Shown piece after piece: positions 8,023-15,038 of a stretch of DNA of 18,495 bases. Made by a program: the position numbers and the translations under genes. Position 1 is the first letter of the stretch, and each line of letters starts with the position of its first letter. The stretch is from Thermodesulfobacteriota bacterium (GTDB taxonomy: Bacteria; Desulfobacterota; QYQD01), in contig JASEGX010000016.1 of the NCBI GenBank assembly GCA_030017815.1, positions 1 to 18,495 of the forward strand, given 5' to 3'. Under the pieces are notes generated by a model. It was not told where the DNA came from. It was given only the letters and a program-made list of their open reading frames with translations, and searched no databases.

Positions 8023-10083
8023 CTACCTCTGTATGCCCCTCACGTCATAACAAAGCAATAAGCCTTGTAGTGTGTGCGGGTCTTCGTATGCCTCGCTCGT
8101 TCTCATTAAAAGCCCCATATTCAGGCCAATCCCATCTAATAACGCCTGCGCTGTTCCTACCGTGGACTCACTCCAATAAAAGACTCCCCAAACAGCCTGA
8201 TCCCAATATCCCCCCCCGGAATTTAGGTTGAAACTTGCCGCCGCCGGATATTGGGGATCGCCATAACTGAAATCAGGCGCGTAATAGATTGTCGTCCGCC
8301 CTTCTACTTCAAGAGTCATGCTTCTGAATCGCTTTTTATGAAGCGGGGACTTCAGGTGGTTAAAGGGAAGCCGGGCGAATGTCTCAATAGCAGACCCGTC
8401 AAAGCTTTGTCCGCTGTCAAGCTGATAGACATATCCGGTATCTGAACCAAAAAAGAGTTCTTCATCCCCGCGGGTATTTTCCACCGAGCAGGCGCATAGC
8501 GCCGGATTCCCATAGTCAAGCCGGGTAAATCCGACCACTTTATCGCCGTGTATCGTCAGGCTTATCCCTGTATCATCACTGAAAAAGAGCCGGTATTGGT
8601 CTTTCCCCCGGACGCGCAGAGAAGATATCACCAATGTTTTTTTGTCATCTATTAACGGTTTTATAATATTCGACAATGATTTCGCGCTAAAGTCTCCATA
8701 AACATCTGTTGCCGTGAGGCTGGTCAGTCCCCGGTCATCCAGATATACCGGCAACGCCATATTCTGGATAGTCCATTCTATCGCGCCTACTTCCCTGGCA
8801 TGTATCTTAAGTTCCCAATCTGCCGCGCTTGTGCCATAAAGCAACGCGGTCTTATTCCGTCCCCAAATCCCCAGGACATCTCCGGGCAATACTTCGGCCC
8901 CGGTTATTTCTTCACCAATCATAAGCTCGGCAGCCCCGGTTATCGGCGTCCAGATATAAGGCATGCCTATACTGGAATGTTGTATGGAACCGCCTTTAAA
9001 TATCAGGAACAAATGGTTTTTATGTCCCCTGAGATGGTTTGGTTTATCTATAGTCATCCCGGTTACAATCGGGGTAAACGTGCTTCCGTCCCATTCAAAC
9101 GCCTGATTAACCCCGTTCACGCCATACATCTTGATCGTCCCGGCATGGCCACCGAAGTTTATGTTTTCAAACTCATATCGTCCGCTCTTTGTCAATGTAT
9201 TGGTTGTTTGCGCCCCGGATGCCGTGGCCGCCCCAGCAATGCTTCCCGTAATCGCCCCAGCGGCAAAGTTCCCCCCAGCCAGGGTATAAATTACCAGATA
9301 ACCAGCGGCAGTCCCGGCCCCCCATGTCCCGGATTGCGCCACTACCCTTTTGACTACAGCGGTTACGCCTCCCTGCGAAACAGTCTCATTCTCCACAAAT
9401 GCCGCCATTCCGGTAGTAAAATTAAGTCTGTAGCCAAGGGCGCAAAGCGTCCATCCGGAAGTGGAGGACTTGTACATATCGGTTGCCGTATCCCCGGCAT
9501 TGTTACGAAGGGCGTATTTAACGCCATTATATTGCCACACGCCTAATATATTGCCCGTGCCCGGCACGGCCTGAATAAGGGTTCGCGCCGCTTCAATCGC
9601 GTCTTGAAGCCAGGTATCATCATCAGTGTCATTGGATGCCCCACGACTGGTTGCCGCGCCGTCGGCGACGCATTTGGTGACGGCGGATACCTGGATATTT
9701 TCATCATCTTGAAAAGTTCCTGTCACTACTGTTAATACTAAATAGCCTGCCGCGTCGCTGGTGGCATAAGCCCCCGAAGTCACCACGCCGTCAATCAACG
9801 CCTTACCGGTTGCCCCGGAGGTTGCCCCGGTCACTGTATTACCTTCCGAAACGGCCGCTGTTCCGGCATCAAAATTAAGCGCCCAATAGGAGGCATCTGA
9901 GGGTTTAGGCTGTCCGTCGAAACGTTCATATCCCTGGATGCTTTTATATCTGCCCATCATATCGCATTCATAGTTTTTGGAATAAAGCAGTTTGCCGGGC
10001 GCGATCGTCAGCGGTGGAGACATTAAATCTTCCCCGCCCTGAAGTGGATAATAAGAAGTCCTTGTCCTGGAGTTCGCGCTCAT
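8023..10083 (-). CDS. Tail nozzle-like protein (T7 gp12 type), 686 aa
   Basis: The N-terminus has the pattern found in podoviral nozzle/tail-tube proteins: residues 18-56 contain EDLMSPPLTIAPGKLLYSKN and GRYKSIQGYERFDGQ. The rest is a long beta-rich protein with repeated aromatic-plus-Gly turns (FEWDGSTFTPIV, HLFLIFKGGSIQHSS), consistent with a beta-propeller. The order adaptor, then nozzle, then fibre supports this. Two copies of a degenerate domain of about 77 residues (69-146 and 220-297) are inserted in the N-terminal half and listed separately. The ATG overlaps the adaptor stop as ATGA. The product should close the tail end and carry the fibres. A stopper or stabilisation protein in the P22 gp10 style is the alternative name for a similar place. 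Confidence 0.82.
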   Translation of the reverse strand: MSANSRTRTSYYPLQGGEDLMSPPLTIAPGKLLYSKNYECDMMGRYKSIQGYERFDGQPKPSDASYWALNFDAGTAAVSEGNTVTGATSGATGKALIDGVVTSGAYATSDAAGYLVLTVVTGTFQDDENIQVSAVTKCVADGAATSRGASNDTDDDTWLQDAIEAARTLIQAVPGTGNILGVWQYNGVKYALRNNAGDTATDMYKSSTSGWTLCALGYRLNFTTGMAAFVENETVSQGGVTAVVKRVVAQSGTWGAGTAAGYLVIYTLAGGNFAAGAITGSIAGAATASGAQTTNTLTKSGRYEFENINFGGHAGTIKMYGVNGVNQAFEWDGSTFTPIVTGMTIDKPNHLRGHKNHLFLIFKGGSIQHSSIGMPYIWTPITGAAELMIGEEITGAEVLPGDVLGIWGRNKTALLYGTSAADWELKIHAREVGAIEWTIQNMALPVYLDDRGLTSLTATDVYGDFSAKSLSNIIKPLIDDKKTLVISSLRVRGKDQYRLFFSDDTGISLTIHGDKVVGFTRLDYGNPALCACSVENTRGDEELFFGSDTGYVYQLDSGQSFDGSAIETFARLPFNHLKSPLHKKRFRSMTLEVEGRTTIYYAPDFSYGDPQYPAAASFNLNSGGGYWDQAVWGVFYWSESTVGTAQALLDGIGLNMGLLMRTSEAYEDPHTLQGLLLCYDVRGIQR
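9193..9426 (-). repeat. Nozzle internal domain, copy 2 (residues 220-297)
   Basis: It begins LNFTTGMAAFVENETVSQGG and continues through AAGYLVIYTLAGGNF to ATASGAQT, matching copy 1 in order and spacing. Matched positions include LNF, AA, E-x-x-TV, AAGYLV and the following G-x-F. An ancient in-gene duplication of one domain is the simplest reading. Confidence 0.7.
9646..9879 (-). repeat. Nozzle internal domain, copy 1 (residues 69-146)
   Basis: This segment begins LNFDAGTAAVSEGNTVTGAT and continues through AAGYLVLTVVTGTF to DGAAT. It aligns by eye with copy 2 along its whole length. The EGNTVTGATSGATGKA start resembles a small beta domain often seen in phage structural proteins. The copies differ too much in bases to be a recent duplication. 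Confidence 0.7.
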
Positions 10084-10763
10084 TCCACTATCACGTCCAT
10101 GCTATCCGCTTCGGCCTGAGACAGCCTTCTGTTATGCTGATTAGGCAATTCCGCCGCTTCCAGTTTATCCATAAGCTCGTTATATTCCTGGACGGAAGAC
10201 TGCATAATTTCAGGGGCGTTCTGGTCTTCGGCAAAAAACATCTTTGCCCTGGCAATAATCACCCGTTGAAATCTGTCCGGGATTAATGTCGCGCTCGCGT
10301 TCGCGGATATTCTGGTTATTGTCTTCCAGTAATCCGCTGTCAAGGTATAAATAGCATCAGGTGGGGCTTCGAGAATAATATCTCCACTGGGCTTTCTTAC
10401 GAAATGGCTGGGCCTGGCATTCGTCTTGACGCCATTCCGGTAACTATCGCGCCAATGGCGGTATTCGAGTTCGCTTAACAGGCTGTATGTGGCTAAGGTG
10501 TAATCAAGGTAGAAACTTTTCGGGTCCCATACTCCAAGATCGGCTGGCTTAATATAAGTAGCTATGCCGGCTATCGTGGAAGCGCTATGCGAAGTCCACA
10601 GGAAGTTCCAGTCAAACCAGCGGGAACAAATCTCCTCATCGGCATCGGCTATCCAGTCAACCAGCTTTTGGAGGATTCCGACCTGCCCGATTACCGTAGT
10701 GGGACCGCTACCTTGTATCCCGCATTCACGACGGGCTTTCTGGCATAGTTCGAGATAGTTCAT
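10080..10763 (-). CDS. Head-tail adaptor protein, 227 aa
   Basis: The N-terminus MNYLELCQKARRECGIQGSG followed by PTTVIGQVGILQKLVDWIAD has the pattern common to podoviral neck adaptors (P22 gp4/T7 gp11 role): an N-terminal helix, the GSGPTTV-x-GQ loop, then a helix with a Trp. WFDWNFLW near residues 48-56 is also typical. The middle is beta-rich and the C-terminal helix (VQEYNELMDKLEAAELPNQH) would face the portal. The product should form the ring between portal and nozzle. The gene overlaps the end of the helix-turn-helix gene by 38 bases and is coupled to the nozzle gene by ATGA. The ribosome binding site is the weak GGGGGAAG. Confidence 0.85.
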   Translation of the reverse strand: MNYLELCQKARRECGIQGSGPTTVIGQVGILQKLVDWIADADEEICSRWFDWNFLWTSHSASTIAGIATYIKPADLGVWDPKSFYLDYTLATYSLLSELEYRHWRDSYRNGVKTNARPSHFVRKPSGDIILEAPPDAIYTLTADYWKTITRISANASATLIPDRFQRVIIARAKMFFAEDQNAPEIMQSSVQEYNELMDKLEAAELPNQHNRRLSQAEADSMDVIVE

Positions 10764-11145
10764 CGCTTCCCCCTGTAGGGTCTTGCCGAGTAGTTACCGC
10801 TCCACTTTTAACAACCCACGCGCGCGCGGCCAACCGATGCACCCCAAGAGCCTTGCTAATCTCGTCGATGGTCTTCCCTGCTTCTGCCATAGCTATAGCC
10901 ATTTGTTTCGTTTCGGGGGGGTAAGGGGTCTTAGGCGGACGGACTGGCTTACGTTTCACGGATGATATATGTTTTTGTTTGTCCGGCTTTGGGGTAATCG
11001 TCGGCGCCACTACCGGCGCTTTCGGTTCTGCCCCAACTAATGTGCCATCTTCCCGAAACAGGCATCCGTCCTGCTCATATCGCTCGCTATTTTCTACATA
11101 TCCGCATATCGAGCCGTATGGTCTGCTTCTATCCAACACTTTCAT
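10726..11145 (-). CDS. Virion-motif plus helix-turn-helix fusion protein, 139 aa
   Basis: Three parts are visible. Residues 1-38 carry MKVLDRSRPYGSICGYVE and the motif RYEQDGCLFREDGTLVG, shared with the neighbouring gene at 11154-11570. Residues 40-75 are a Pro/Lys-rich linker (PKTPYPPE). Residues 79-112 look like a helix-turn-helix of the transposase/resolvase type (ETKQMAIAMAEAGKTIDEIS, then KALGVHRLAARAWVVKSG). The C-terminus is Ser/Pro-rich and overlaps the adaptor gene by 38 bases. The start has GGGGG four bases upstream. The first part is probably structural; the second may bind DNA, either as a regulator or as a small terminase-like HTH used elsewhere. The function is not established. 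A fusion of head-protein and DNA-binding parts is unusual. Confidence 0.72.
   Translation of the reverse strand: MKVLDRSRPYGSICGYVENSERYEQDGCLFREDGTLVGAEPKAPVVAPTITPKPDKQKHISSVKRKPVRPPKTPYPPETKQMAIAMAEAGKTIDEISKALGVHRLAARAWVVKSGAVTTRQDPTGGSDELSRTMPESPS
11065..11080 (-). repeat. 16-base direct repeat, copy 1 (encodes the YEQDG motif)
   Basis: The 16 bases at 11065-11080 are identical to 11490-11505. Both copies encode the YEQDG core at residue 23 of their proteins, so this is a trace of a duplicated N-terminal coding module. Confidence 0.75.
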
Positions 11146-11153
11146 AAAACCCC

Positions 11154-11570
11154 CTATTTATACGAAATCAACGGCAAGTAATTTACACATTGCCAACAAA
11201 GCGTATTATTCACTATATCCGACATGAACGTAACTTTGTCGCCGGCTTCGGTGAATATGTTCTGGCTGTCCGGCAACACTATCGTCGCAGCCCCATGCAC
11301 TATCACTGAATCGGCCTCATCAAAAATAACGATCTTCACAATCCCTGCTTTACTCGGTGTCCCCAGACTCGTGATGTTGGCCGTTCCGGTAATGTGCGCG
11401 ATATTCGGGGCCAGTTCTAAGTTTATTGTAGCAGCGGCTGGAAGGGCTGTGGCTTCACCCAGGTGAGTCCCGTCCGCCTTAAAAAGCTCTCCGTCCTGCT
11501 CATATTTTATGCCGCCGGGAGTTCCGCCGGAAACCGTCCCATGGGCGGCAGTACTATCAAAGGTTGGCAT
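11154..11570 (-). CDS. Small beta-rich structural protein, 138 aa
   Basis: Residues 20-37 carry IKYEQDGELFKADGTHLG, nearly the same motif at the same residue position as in the next gene downstream. Residues 45-138 are beta-rich with regularly spaced Gly, Val, Ile and Thr (IAHITGTANITSLGTPSKAG, then IVKIVIFDEADSVIVHGAAT), similar to short head-decoration or fibre-like domains. The ribosome binding site AGGAGG is strong and 10 bases upstream, one of the best in the window. No enzyme motif is present. It sits between head genes and the adaptor; a decoration or neck role is inferred. I do not know a family name. Confidence 0.75.
   Translation of the reverse strand: MPTFDSTAAHGTVSGGTPGGIKYEQDGELFKADGTHLGEATALPAAATINLELAPNIAHITGTANITSLGTPSKAGIVKIVIFDEADSVIVHGAATIVLPDSQNIFTEAGDKVTFMSDIVNNTLCWQCVNYLPLISYK
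11490..11505 (-). repeat. 16-base direct repeat, copy 2 (encodes the YEQDG motif)
   Basis: Identical to 11065-11080. It lies in the coding sequence of the 138-residue gene at the same codon position, supporting duplication of the N-terminal module. Confidence 0.75.
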
Positions 11571-11582
11571 TTATCTCACCTC

Positions 11583-11774
11583 CTACTCTTCGTTTTCTTC
11601 CATCTCGTGTCGCATGACCCGTCTTTCATGCGCGTCAAATCCATGCCAGCCATCTTTGTCATACATAGGCTCCTTGACGTTCAATCCTTCGTTAATGGTC
11701 TCCTGGCTGAGTTTCGCGCTACGTTTTTTCGGCTCTTCCGACATAAACGGACTAACAGGCTGATTTTTTTTCAT
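11583..11774 (-). CDS. Small charged phage protein, 63 aa
   Basis: The product is 63 residues, strongly charged, with no hydrophobic segment (MKKNQPVSPFMSEEPKKRSA; KEPMYDKDGWHGFDAHERRV). The start has GGAG at seven bases. It is located between a hairpin and the 138-residue gene and is on the same strand as its neighbours. Its composition suggests a disordered or partner-bound protein. No function can be assigned; it is retained because the ribosome binding site and spacing fit the operon. Confidence 0.55.
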   Translation of the reverse strand: MKKNQPVSPFMSEEPKKRSAKLSQETINEGLNVKEPMYDKDGWHGFDAHERRVMRHEMEENEE

Positions 11775-11796
11775 GGCAAGTCTCCGTTTAAAAGGC

Positions 11797-11819
11797 AGGG
11801 CGGGGATCTCACCCGCCCT
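11797..11819 (-). terminator. Perfect 8-bp GC-rich hairpin, possible weak terminator
   Basis: Read on the minus strand, AGGGCGGG and CCCGCCCT pair over a 7-base loop and are followed by GCC then four T residues. This fits an intrinsic terminator with a short T tract, so termination would be partial. It lies between the 52-codon and 63-codon genes and may reduce expression of downstream neck and tail genes. Confidence 0.5.
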
Positions 11820-11832
11820 ATTAGGTTTGTTG

Positions 11833-11991
11833 TTAACTGATCTTAAAGGTCTTCCCGCCCTTGGTGGCGGCTTCGGTCTTGTTCTCGGCCTTAATCGGTT
11901 GCTGGGCCGGTTCTGTCCTGTCCATGCCGAGGCTTTTCAGATCGTCAGTGATTTTCTTCTGCTCACTAAGTCCATTTTTAATCGCGCTCAT
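11833..11991 (-). CDS. Tiny Lys-rich phage protein, 52 aa
   Basis: A 52-residue frame starts at an ATG at 11991 with GGAG eight bases upstream. It overlaps the end of the methyltransferase-glycosyltransferase gene by 14 bases. The sequence begins MSAIKNGLSEQKKITDDLKS and ends TKGGKTFKIS; it is charged, likely helical at the start and disordered after. Overlap, good ribosome binding site and codon use like its neighbours support it as real. Function is unknown. Confidence 0.55.
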   Translation of the reverse strand: MSAIKNGLSEQKKITDDLKSLGMDRTEPAQQPIKAENKTEAATKGGKTFKIS

Positions 11992-13510
11992 TTTGTTTCT
12001 CCTTCCATTTGTTGTAAATGGTTTTTATGTTGTCTTTTATCTTTCCAATGTCCATATACCGCGAAGACATGCACACCGGAAGGCCAAGCTCACTATCTCG
12101 CGGGCAATCCTCAAGCTCATAAATCATCTTATGGCATGGGGCGCAGGGAGCTGAAGATTCTACCGAATAGTCATTGACAAAATATTTCGTCAGGTTCTCC
12201 TTGCTTGAGTGCGTCAACATGCCGATTTTCGGGGTATTAAACGCTCCCGCTGCATTCAAAATCCCTGTTTCCGGGCTTACCACACAATCCATGTATTTAG
12301 TCAGCGCCATAGACTGTCGGGGATTCCACTTATCAATCCGGCTCAATAACCGGGGGTGGTTCCAATCAACCATTGCCACGTTGCTTCCGCCGGTAAGAAA
12401 CGCCTTCATGTCCGGGTAAGTTTCAAGCAATTCATCAATCACGTCGCTCGTGAACGGCGGCAGTTTATGCCAGCTTGAACCCGACGCCTGCCACATCAGC
12501 TTAAAATATCCCTCATGTTGTTCGCGAAAAAATCTTGCCAGAACCTCTTCACTTTTAGTCAGATATAGTTCCGGCCTTGCTCCGACAGTAAATCCAGCTT
12601 TAGCTAACGCGGCCTCGGAATAGTTGACGTTGCATCGCTTATGCCTTTCTTCATGTGAAAGATTCCATAAATCAGGATCGGACTCTTTTATAATAAGCAG
12701 AGACCTCTCCATGCTTTCGCACAGATTGATTATCCTGGCATTGTATTGCTTGCTCAGGGAATCAAAGTATTCGCTAAGCTGCGTCAACGGAATCGTATAT
12801 CGCGTCTGTATAATAAATTCGTCGATATAGGGATTCCCCTCCAGAACAAAAACCGATTCCGAAGAGCAATTAGCGATAACGTAATGGCCTTGTTCTTTAA
12901 GCATCCTGAAAATTGGGGCGGCTATTACCATATCGCCGAACCCGCCATACCGAACTACTATCACGGCGTTATTTCTATCCCGTGGCGCGTATTCCCTGGC
13001 AACGCCCCCTTTTCTGATGATAAGCTCAAACGAGTATTCATCAGCTTCGGCGCGGATTTCATTCCGTTCTATCGTAAATATCTCGTTAAATTCACGGATA
13101 ACAGACAGAATGTCTTCCGCTTCGAAGTCATGTTTGTGGTCTGGATTCGCTCCAAACTCGCCTATTTTAGGATAAAAATTCTTATGCGGAAGATATAAAA
13201 TCAACACTCCGTCCACCTTAAGGATTCTCCAAAACTCTCTCAGCGCGCCACTAAAGTCCCTTATATGCTCTAAGAAGTGCGCCGAGAAAACAACATCGGC
13301 AGATTGATCGCCGAACAGTTTCAAAGAATGCGGATCGGATAGGTCAAGGTTGATATTCGCGGCCTTAGACATTAAATCAACGCCTATGGCCTCCCTGCAA
13401 ACCTTCTCCGATCCGCAGCCGATGTCTAAAATGATTCCGTCAAGGTACGGGGTGATTCTGTCCCGCACCTTTCGGACTTCATATCCATTCGATGTCTCTG
13501 CCGTCCACAT
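11978..13510 (-). CDS. SAM methyltransferase fused to GT9-like glycosyltransferase, 510 aa
   Basis: Residues 1-165 form a class I SAM-dependent methyltransferase: motif I is LDIGCG (28-33), the acidic partner is GVDL (43-46), and FSAHFLEHI (75-83) and GVLILYLPH (101-109) are later motifs. Residues about 181-510 look like a family 9 glycosyltransferase (ADP-heptose:LPS heptosyltransferase fold): AVIVVRYGGFGDMVIAAP (182-199) is the N-terminal nucleotide-sugar-fold signature and SPETGILNAAGAFNTPKIG (412-430) the C-terminal donor site. Cys 456, 459, 469 and 480 form a conserved-looking cluster near the end. The gene lies between a head protein and the neck genes, with no visible ribosome binding site, so it may be poorly translated or coupled. 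It could decorate the capsid or alter host surface sugars; the substrate is unknown. It looks like an acquired gene. Confidence 0.85.
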   Translation of the reverse strand: MWTAETSNGYEVRKVRDRITPYLDGIILDIGCGSEKVCREAIGVDLMSKAANINLDLSDPHSLKLFGDQSADVVFSAHFLEHIRDFSGALREFWRILKVDGVLILYLPHKNFYPKIGEFGANPDHKHDFEAEDILSVIREFNEIFTIERNEIRAEADEYSFELIIRKGGVAREYAPRDRNNAVIVVRYGGFGDMVIAAPIFRMLKEQGHYVIANCSSESVFVLEGNPYIDEFIIQTRYTIPLTQLSEYFDSLSKQYNARIINLCESMERSLLIIKESDPDLWNLSHEERHKRCNVNYSEAALAKAGFTVGARPELYLTKSEEVLARFFREQHEGYFKLMWQASGSSWHKLPPFTSDVIDELLETYPDMKAFLTGGSNVAMVDWNHPRLLSRIDKWNPRQSMALTKYMDCVVSPETGILNAAGAFNTPKIGMLTHSSKENLTKYFVNDYSVESSAPCAPCHKMIYELEDCPRDSELGLPVCMSSRYMDIGKIKDNIKTIYNKWKEKQNERD

Positions 13511-13516
13511 TAACCG

Positions 13517-13945
13517 TTAAACCCATGCTTCCTGGTAGGTCAGGGTCGCCACCCCGGTAGCGCAGTTAGCGCCCGATGCTGTGGTCGTGCTTATGGCATA
13601 AATCCGCAAATAGTCCGTATCCGCCACAGCCACGTCCATATCGGCAGACTGCGCCACTCTTCCGAGGGCAGCCGTAGTCGTTACGGCCAGGGTTCCGACA
13701 GATGTGGCGCCCTTATAAAGATCAAGGGTCATGTTGTTGCCGGCCCCGGTCTGCGCCGTCACGATGGTATAGCACAACTTCTTAAGTGTTATGTTCCTGC
13801 CTGGCGCCCATATCGCCATCGTCTTGGTATGGGCCTTTGTTTCCACAGCCGTTCCGGCCTGCGGAGTATTAAGCATTGTCGTCTGGTCATTGCCTGGCAG
13901 AATGACCTGTTGCAATGTCCTGTATCTTGCGTCTGAATATCCCAT
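13517..13945 (-). CDS. Small beta-rich head protein, 142 aa
   Basis: The protein starts MGYSDARYRTLQQVILPGND and is otherwise beta-rich with many Thr, Ala, Val and Gly residues (MTLDLYKGATSVGTLAVTTT). It lies immediately downstream of the capsid gene, where many phages encode a decoration or head-stabilising protein. Two hydrophobic beta-strands (KKLCYTIVTAQTGAG and YLRIYAISTTTA) suggest a compact fold. AAAGGAG lies eight bases before the ATG. Family assignment is uncertain. Confidence 0.78.
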   Translation of the reverse strand: MGYSDARYRTLQQVILPGNDQTTMLNTPQAGTAVETKAHTKTMAIWAPGRNITLKKLCYTIVTAQTGAGNNMTLDLYKGATSVGTLAVTTTAALGRVAQSADMDVAVADTDYLRIYAISTTTASGANCATGVATLTYQEAWV

Positions 13946-13966
13946 GATTGTTTCTCCTTTAATAGG

Positions 13967-13991
13967 GCCCTGCCCAGCCTAAGGGCGGGGC
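13967..13991 (-). other. GC-rich hairpin after the capsid gene
   Basis: Two GCCC segments pair with two GGGC segments over a 7-base loop, with one mismatch in the middle (C opposite A on the minus strand). It sits in the 65-base gap between the capsid stop and the next gene. No T tract follows, so it is more likely an mRNA-stabilising structure or weak pause site than a terminator. Confidence 0.4.
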
Positions 13992-14010
13992 TATTGGTTT
14001 ATAGTGTTGG

Positions 14011-14698
14011 TTATGTTAGGCTGTCCCACATGATGACCCTGGCCTGTGCTTGTCCCATTGCCGTGGTATGACAAAGGGCAAAACCTCCGAGGTAGAACCA
14101 TGCTACTCCACGATCTCTACCGTAATCCTGGGGCAACTTACCGCGTATCTCTTCCGGGATAGCGATTGCCTCAGCCACCGTGTCTTCGCCGAAGAAGAAG
14201 ACAACGCCGGACTTTGCATTCGTCCAGGTGACACCCGCTGTAGAGCCGCGATAGTTATTGATGTTCGTCTGCTCGACAAATCGGCATGTCTCATATCGTC
14301 CGATCTCGCCACGCATAATGTGCTGGAAACCGGTTTCAGAATATGACTTGATCGTCTCCAGATCATTTTTCAGCGTTCGATACTCGGCAGGCCTTCCGAT
14401 AGAATAATAATCCTCGTTCATAAACGGCGGGATGTTTCTCTCTTTCATCTGATCCACTATGGCCTTAACATGCCCACTGCCGAGCGCCACATTATTCGTA
14501 GTGGCAGTGCTTCCGGCAGTAGTCAAAGTAATGGCCGTAGTGCTCGTTCCGCCTGTAGGGGCCACCCTGAGCGGAGTCAAGACGAACTGATCGTAAGCCG
14601 CCGTGTCCAGGGCCTTCTTACAGTCGTTTTTTAAGACCTTATGAATTATCTCCTTAACCGGCTGCTCAGACAGGTTGTCCAATTTTTCTGTAAACGGT
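14011..14698 (-). CDS. Major capsid protein, exon 2 (C-terminal part)
   Basis: The second exon gives residues 97-325 of the spliced protein, starting in codon 97 and reading PFTEKLDNLSEQPVKEIIHK. The ATG at 14733 that would make this a separate gene lies inside the intron and has no good ribosome binding site. The protein has the helix-rich segment (EIIHKVLKNDCKKALDTAAY), then a Thr/Gly-rich strand region, and a C-terminal aromatic beta part (ARVIMWDSLT at the end). Length and pattern fit an HK97-fold capsid, of the N4 gp56-like group. The exons join as TCC GTA CCG (Ser-Val-Pro), which restores a segment (EYGNSVPFTEKL) I recognise as typical of these capsids. Sequence identity to any named phage was not computed. 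Confidence 0.85.
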
Positions 14699-14979
14699 CT
14701 TTGTGTTATCGCAATGCCATTTAAGCATTGCATCTCATGCTTTCACATGAGAACAGACTATATCTTCCATTTCTGGAGTCGCGCTCGTGTCGCTTCATCG
14801 CCCTCGTCTTTACGTTAGGGCTGTATGCGTTAGTCTTTGAACCTTCAACCGGTTTCCCGGCTGCTTGGCTGCTGATTGCCGAATCCTTAATACTTTTCAT
14901 GCATTCACATTCACCATTACTGGCCGTGTTGTAGCAATTAAGGCTCTTACGACTTCCCAGCAATTCACGACTTTTTCCT

Positions 14980-15007
14980 TTGTTTCCTTCTAGTTTAATG
15001 GTATAAT
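14980..15007 (+). promoter_or_regulatory. Extended -10 promoter for the intron endonuclease
   Basis: A perfect TATAAT at 15002-15007 is preceded by TGG (14999-15001), giving an extended -10 element. A weak -35 TTGTTT lies at 14980-14985 with 16-base spacing. Transcription would start near 15014 and give a short leader before the ribosome binding site at 15024-15030. It points opposite to the capsid gene. Confidence 0.7.
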
Positions 15008-15023
15008 GCACGGCATATATTCC

Positions 15024-15030
15024 AAGGAGG
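15024..15030 (+). promoter_or_regulatory. Ribosome binding site deciding the GTG start at 15039
   Basis: AAGGAGG is eight bases before a GTG in the HNH frame. The in-frame ATG at 15006 overlaps the -10 element, so it cannot be in the transcript from this promoter and is rejected as the start. Confidence 0.75.
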
Positions 15031-15038
15031 TTATTGTT

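Noticed and set aside
8800..9546. A 248-codon plus-strand frame opposite the nozzle gene
   Set aside because: It has no ribosome binding site, is Pro/Gly/Arg-rich as expected of antisense to a beta-rich gene, and matches no family I know.
14011..14733. Capsid C-terminal part as an independent gene starting at the ATG at 14733
   Set aside because: The first residues are coded by intron bases (P9-region hairpin), and splicing restores a continuous capsid.
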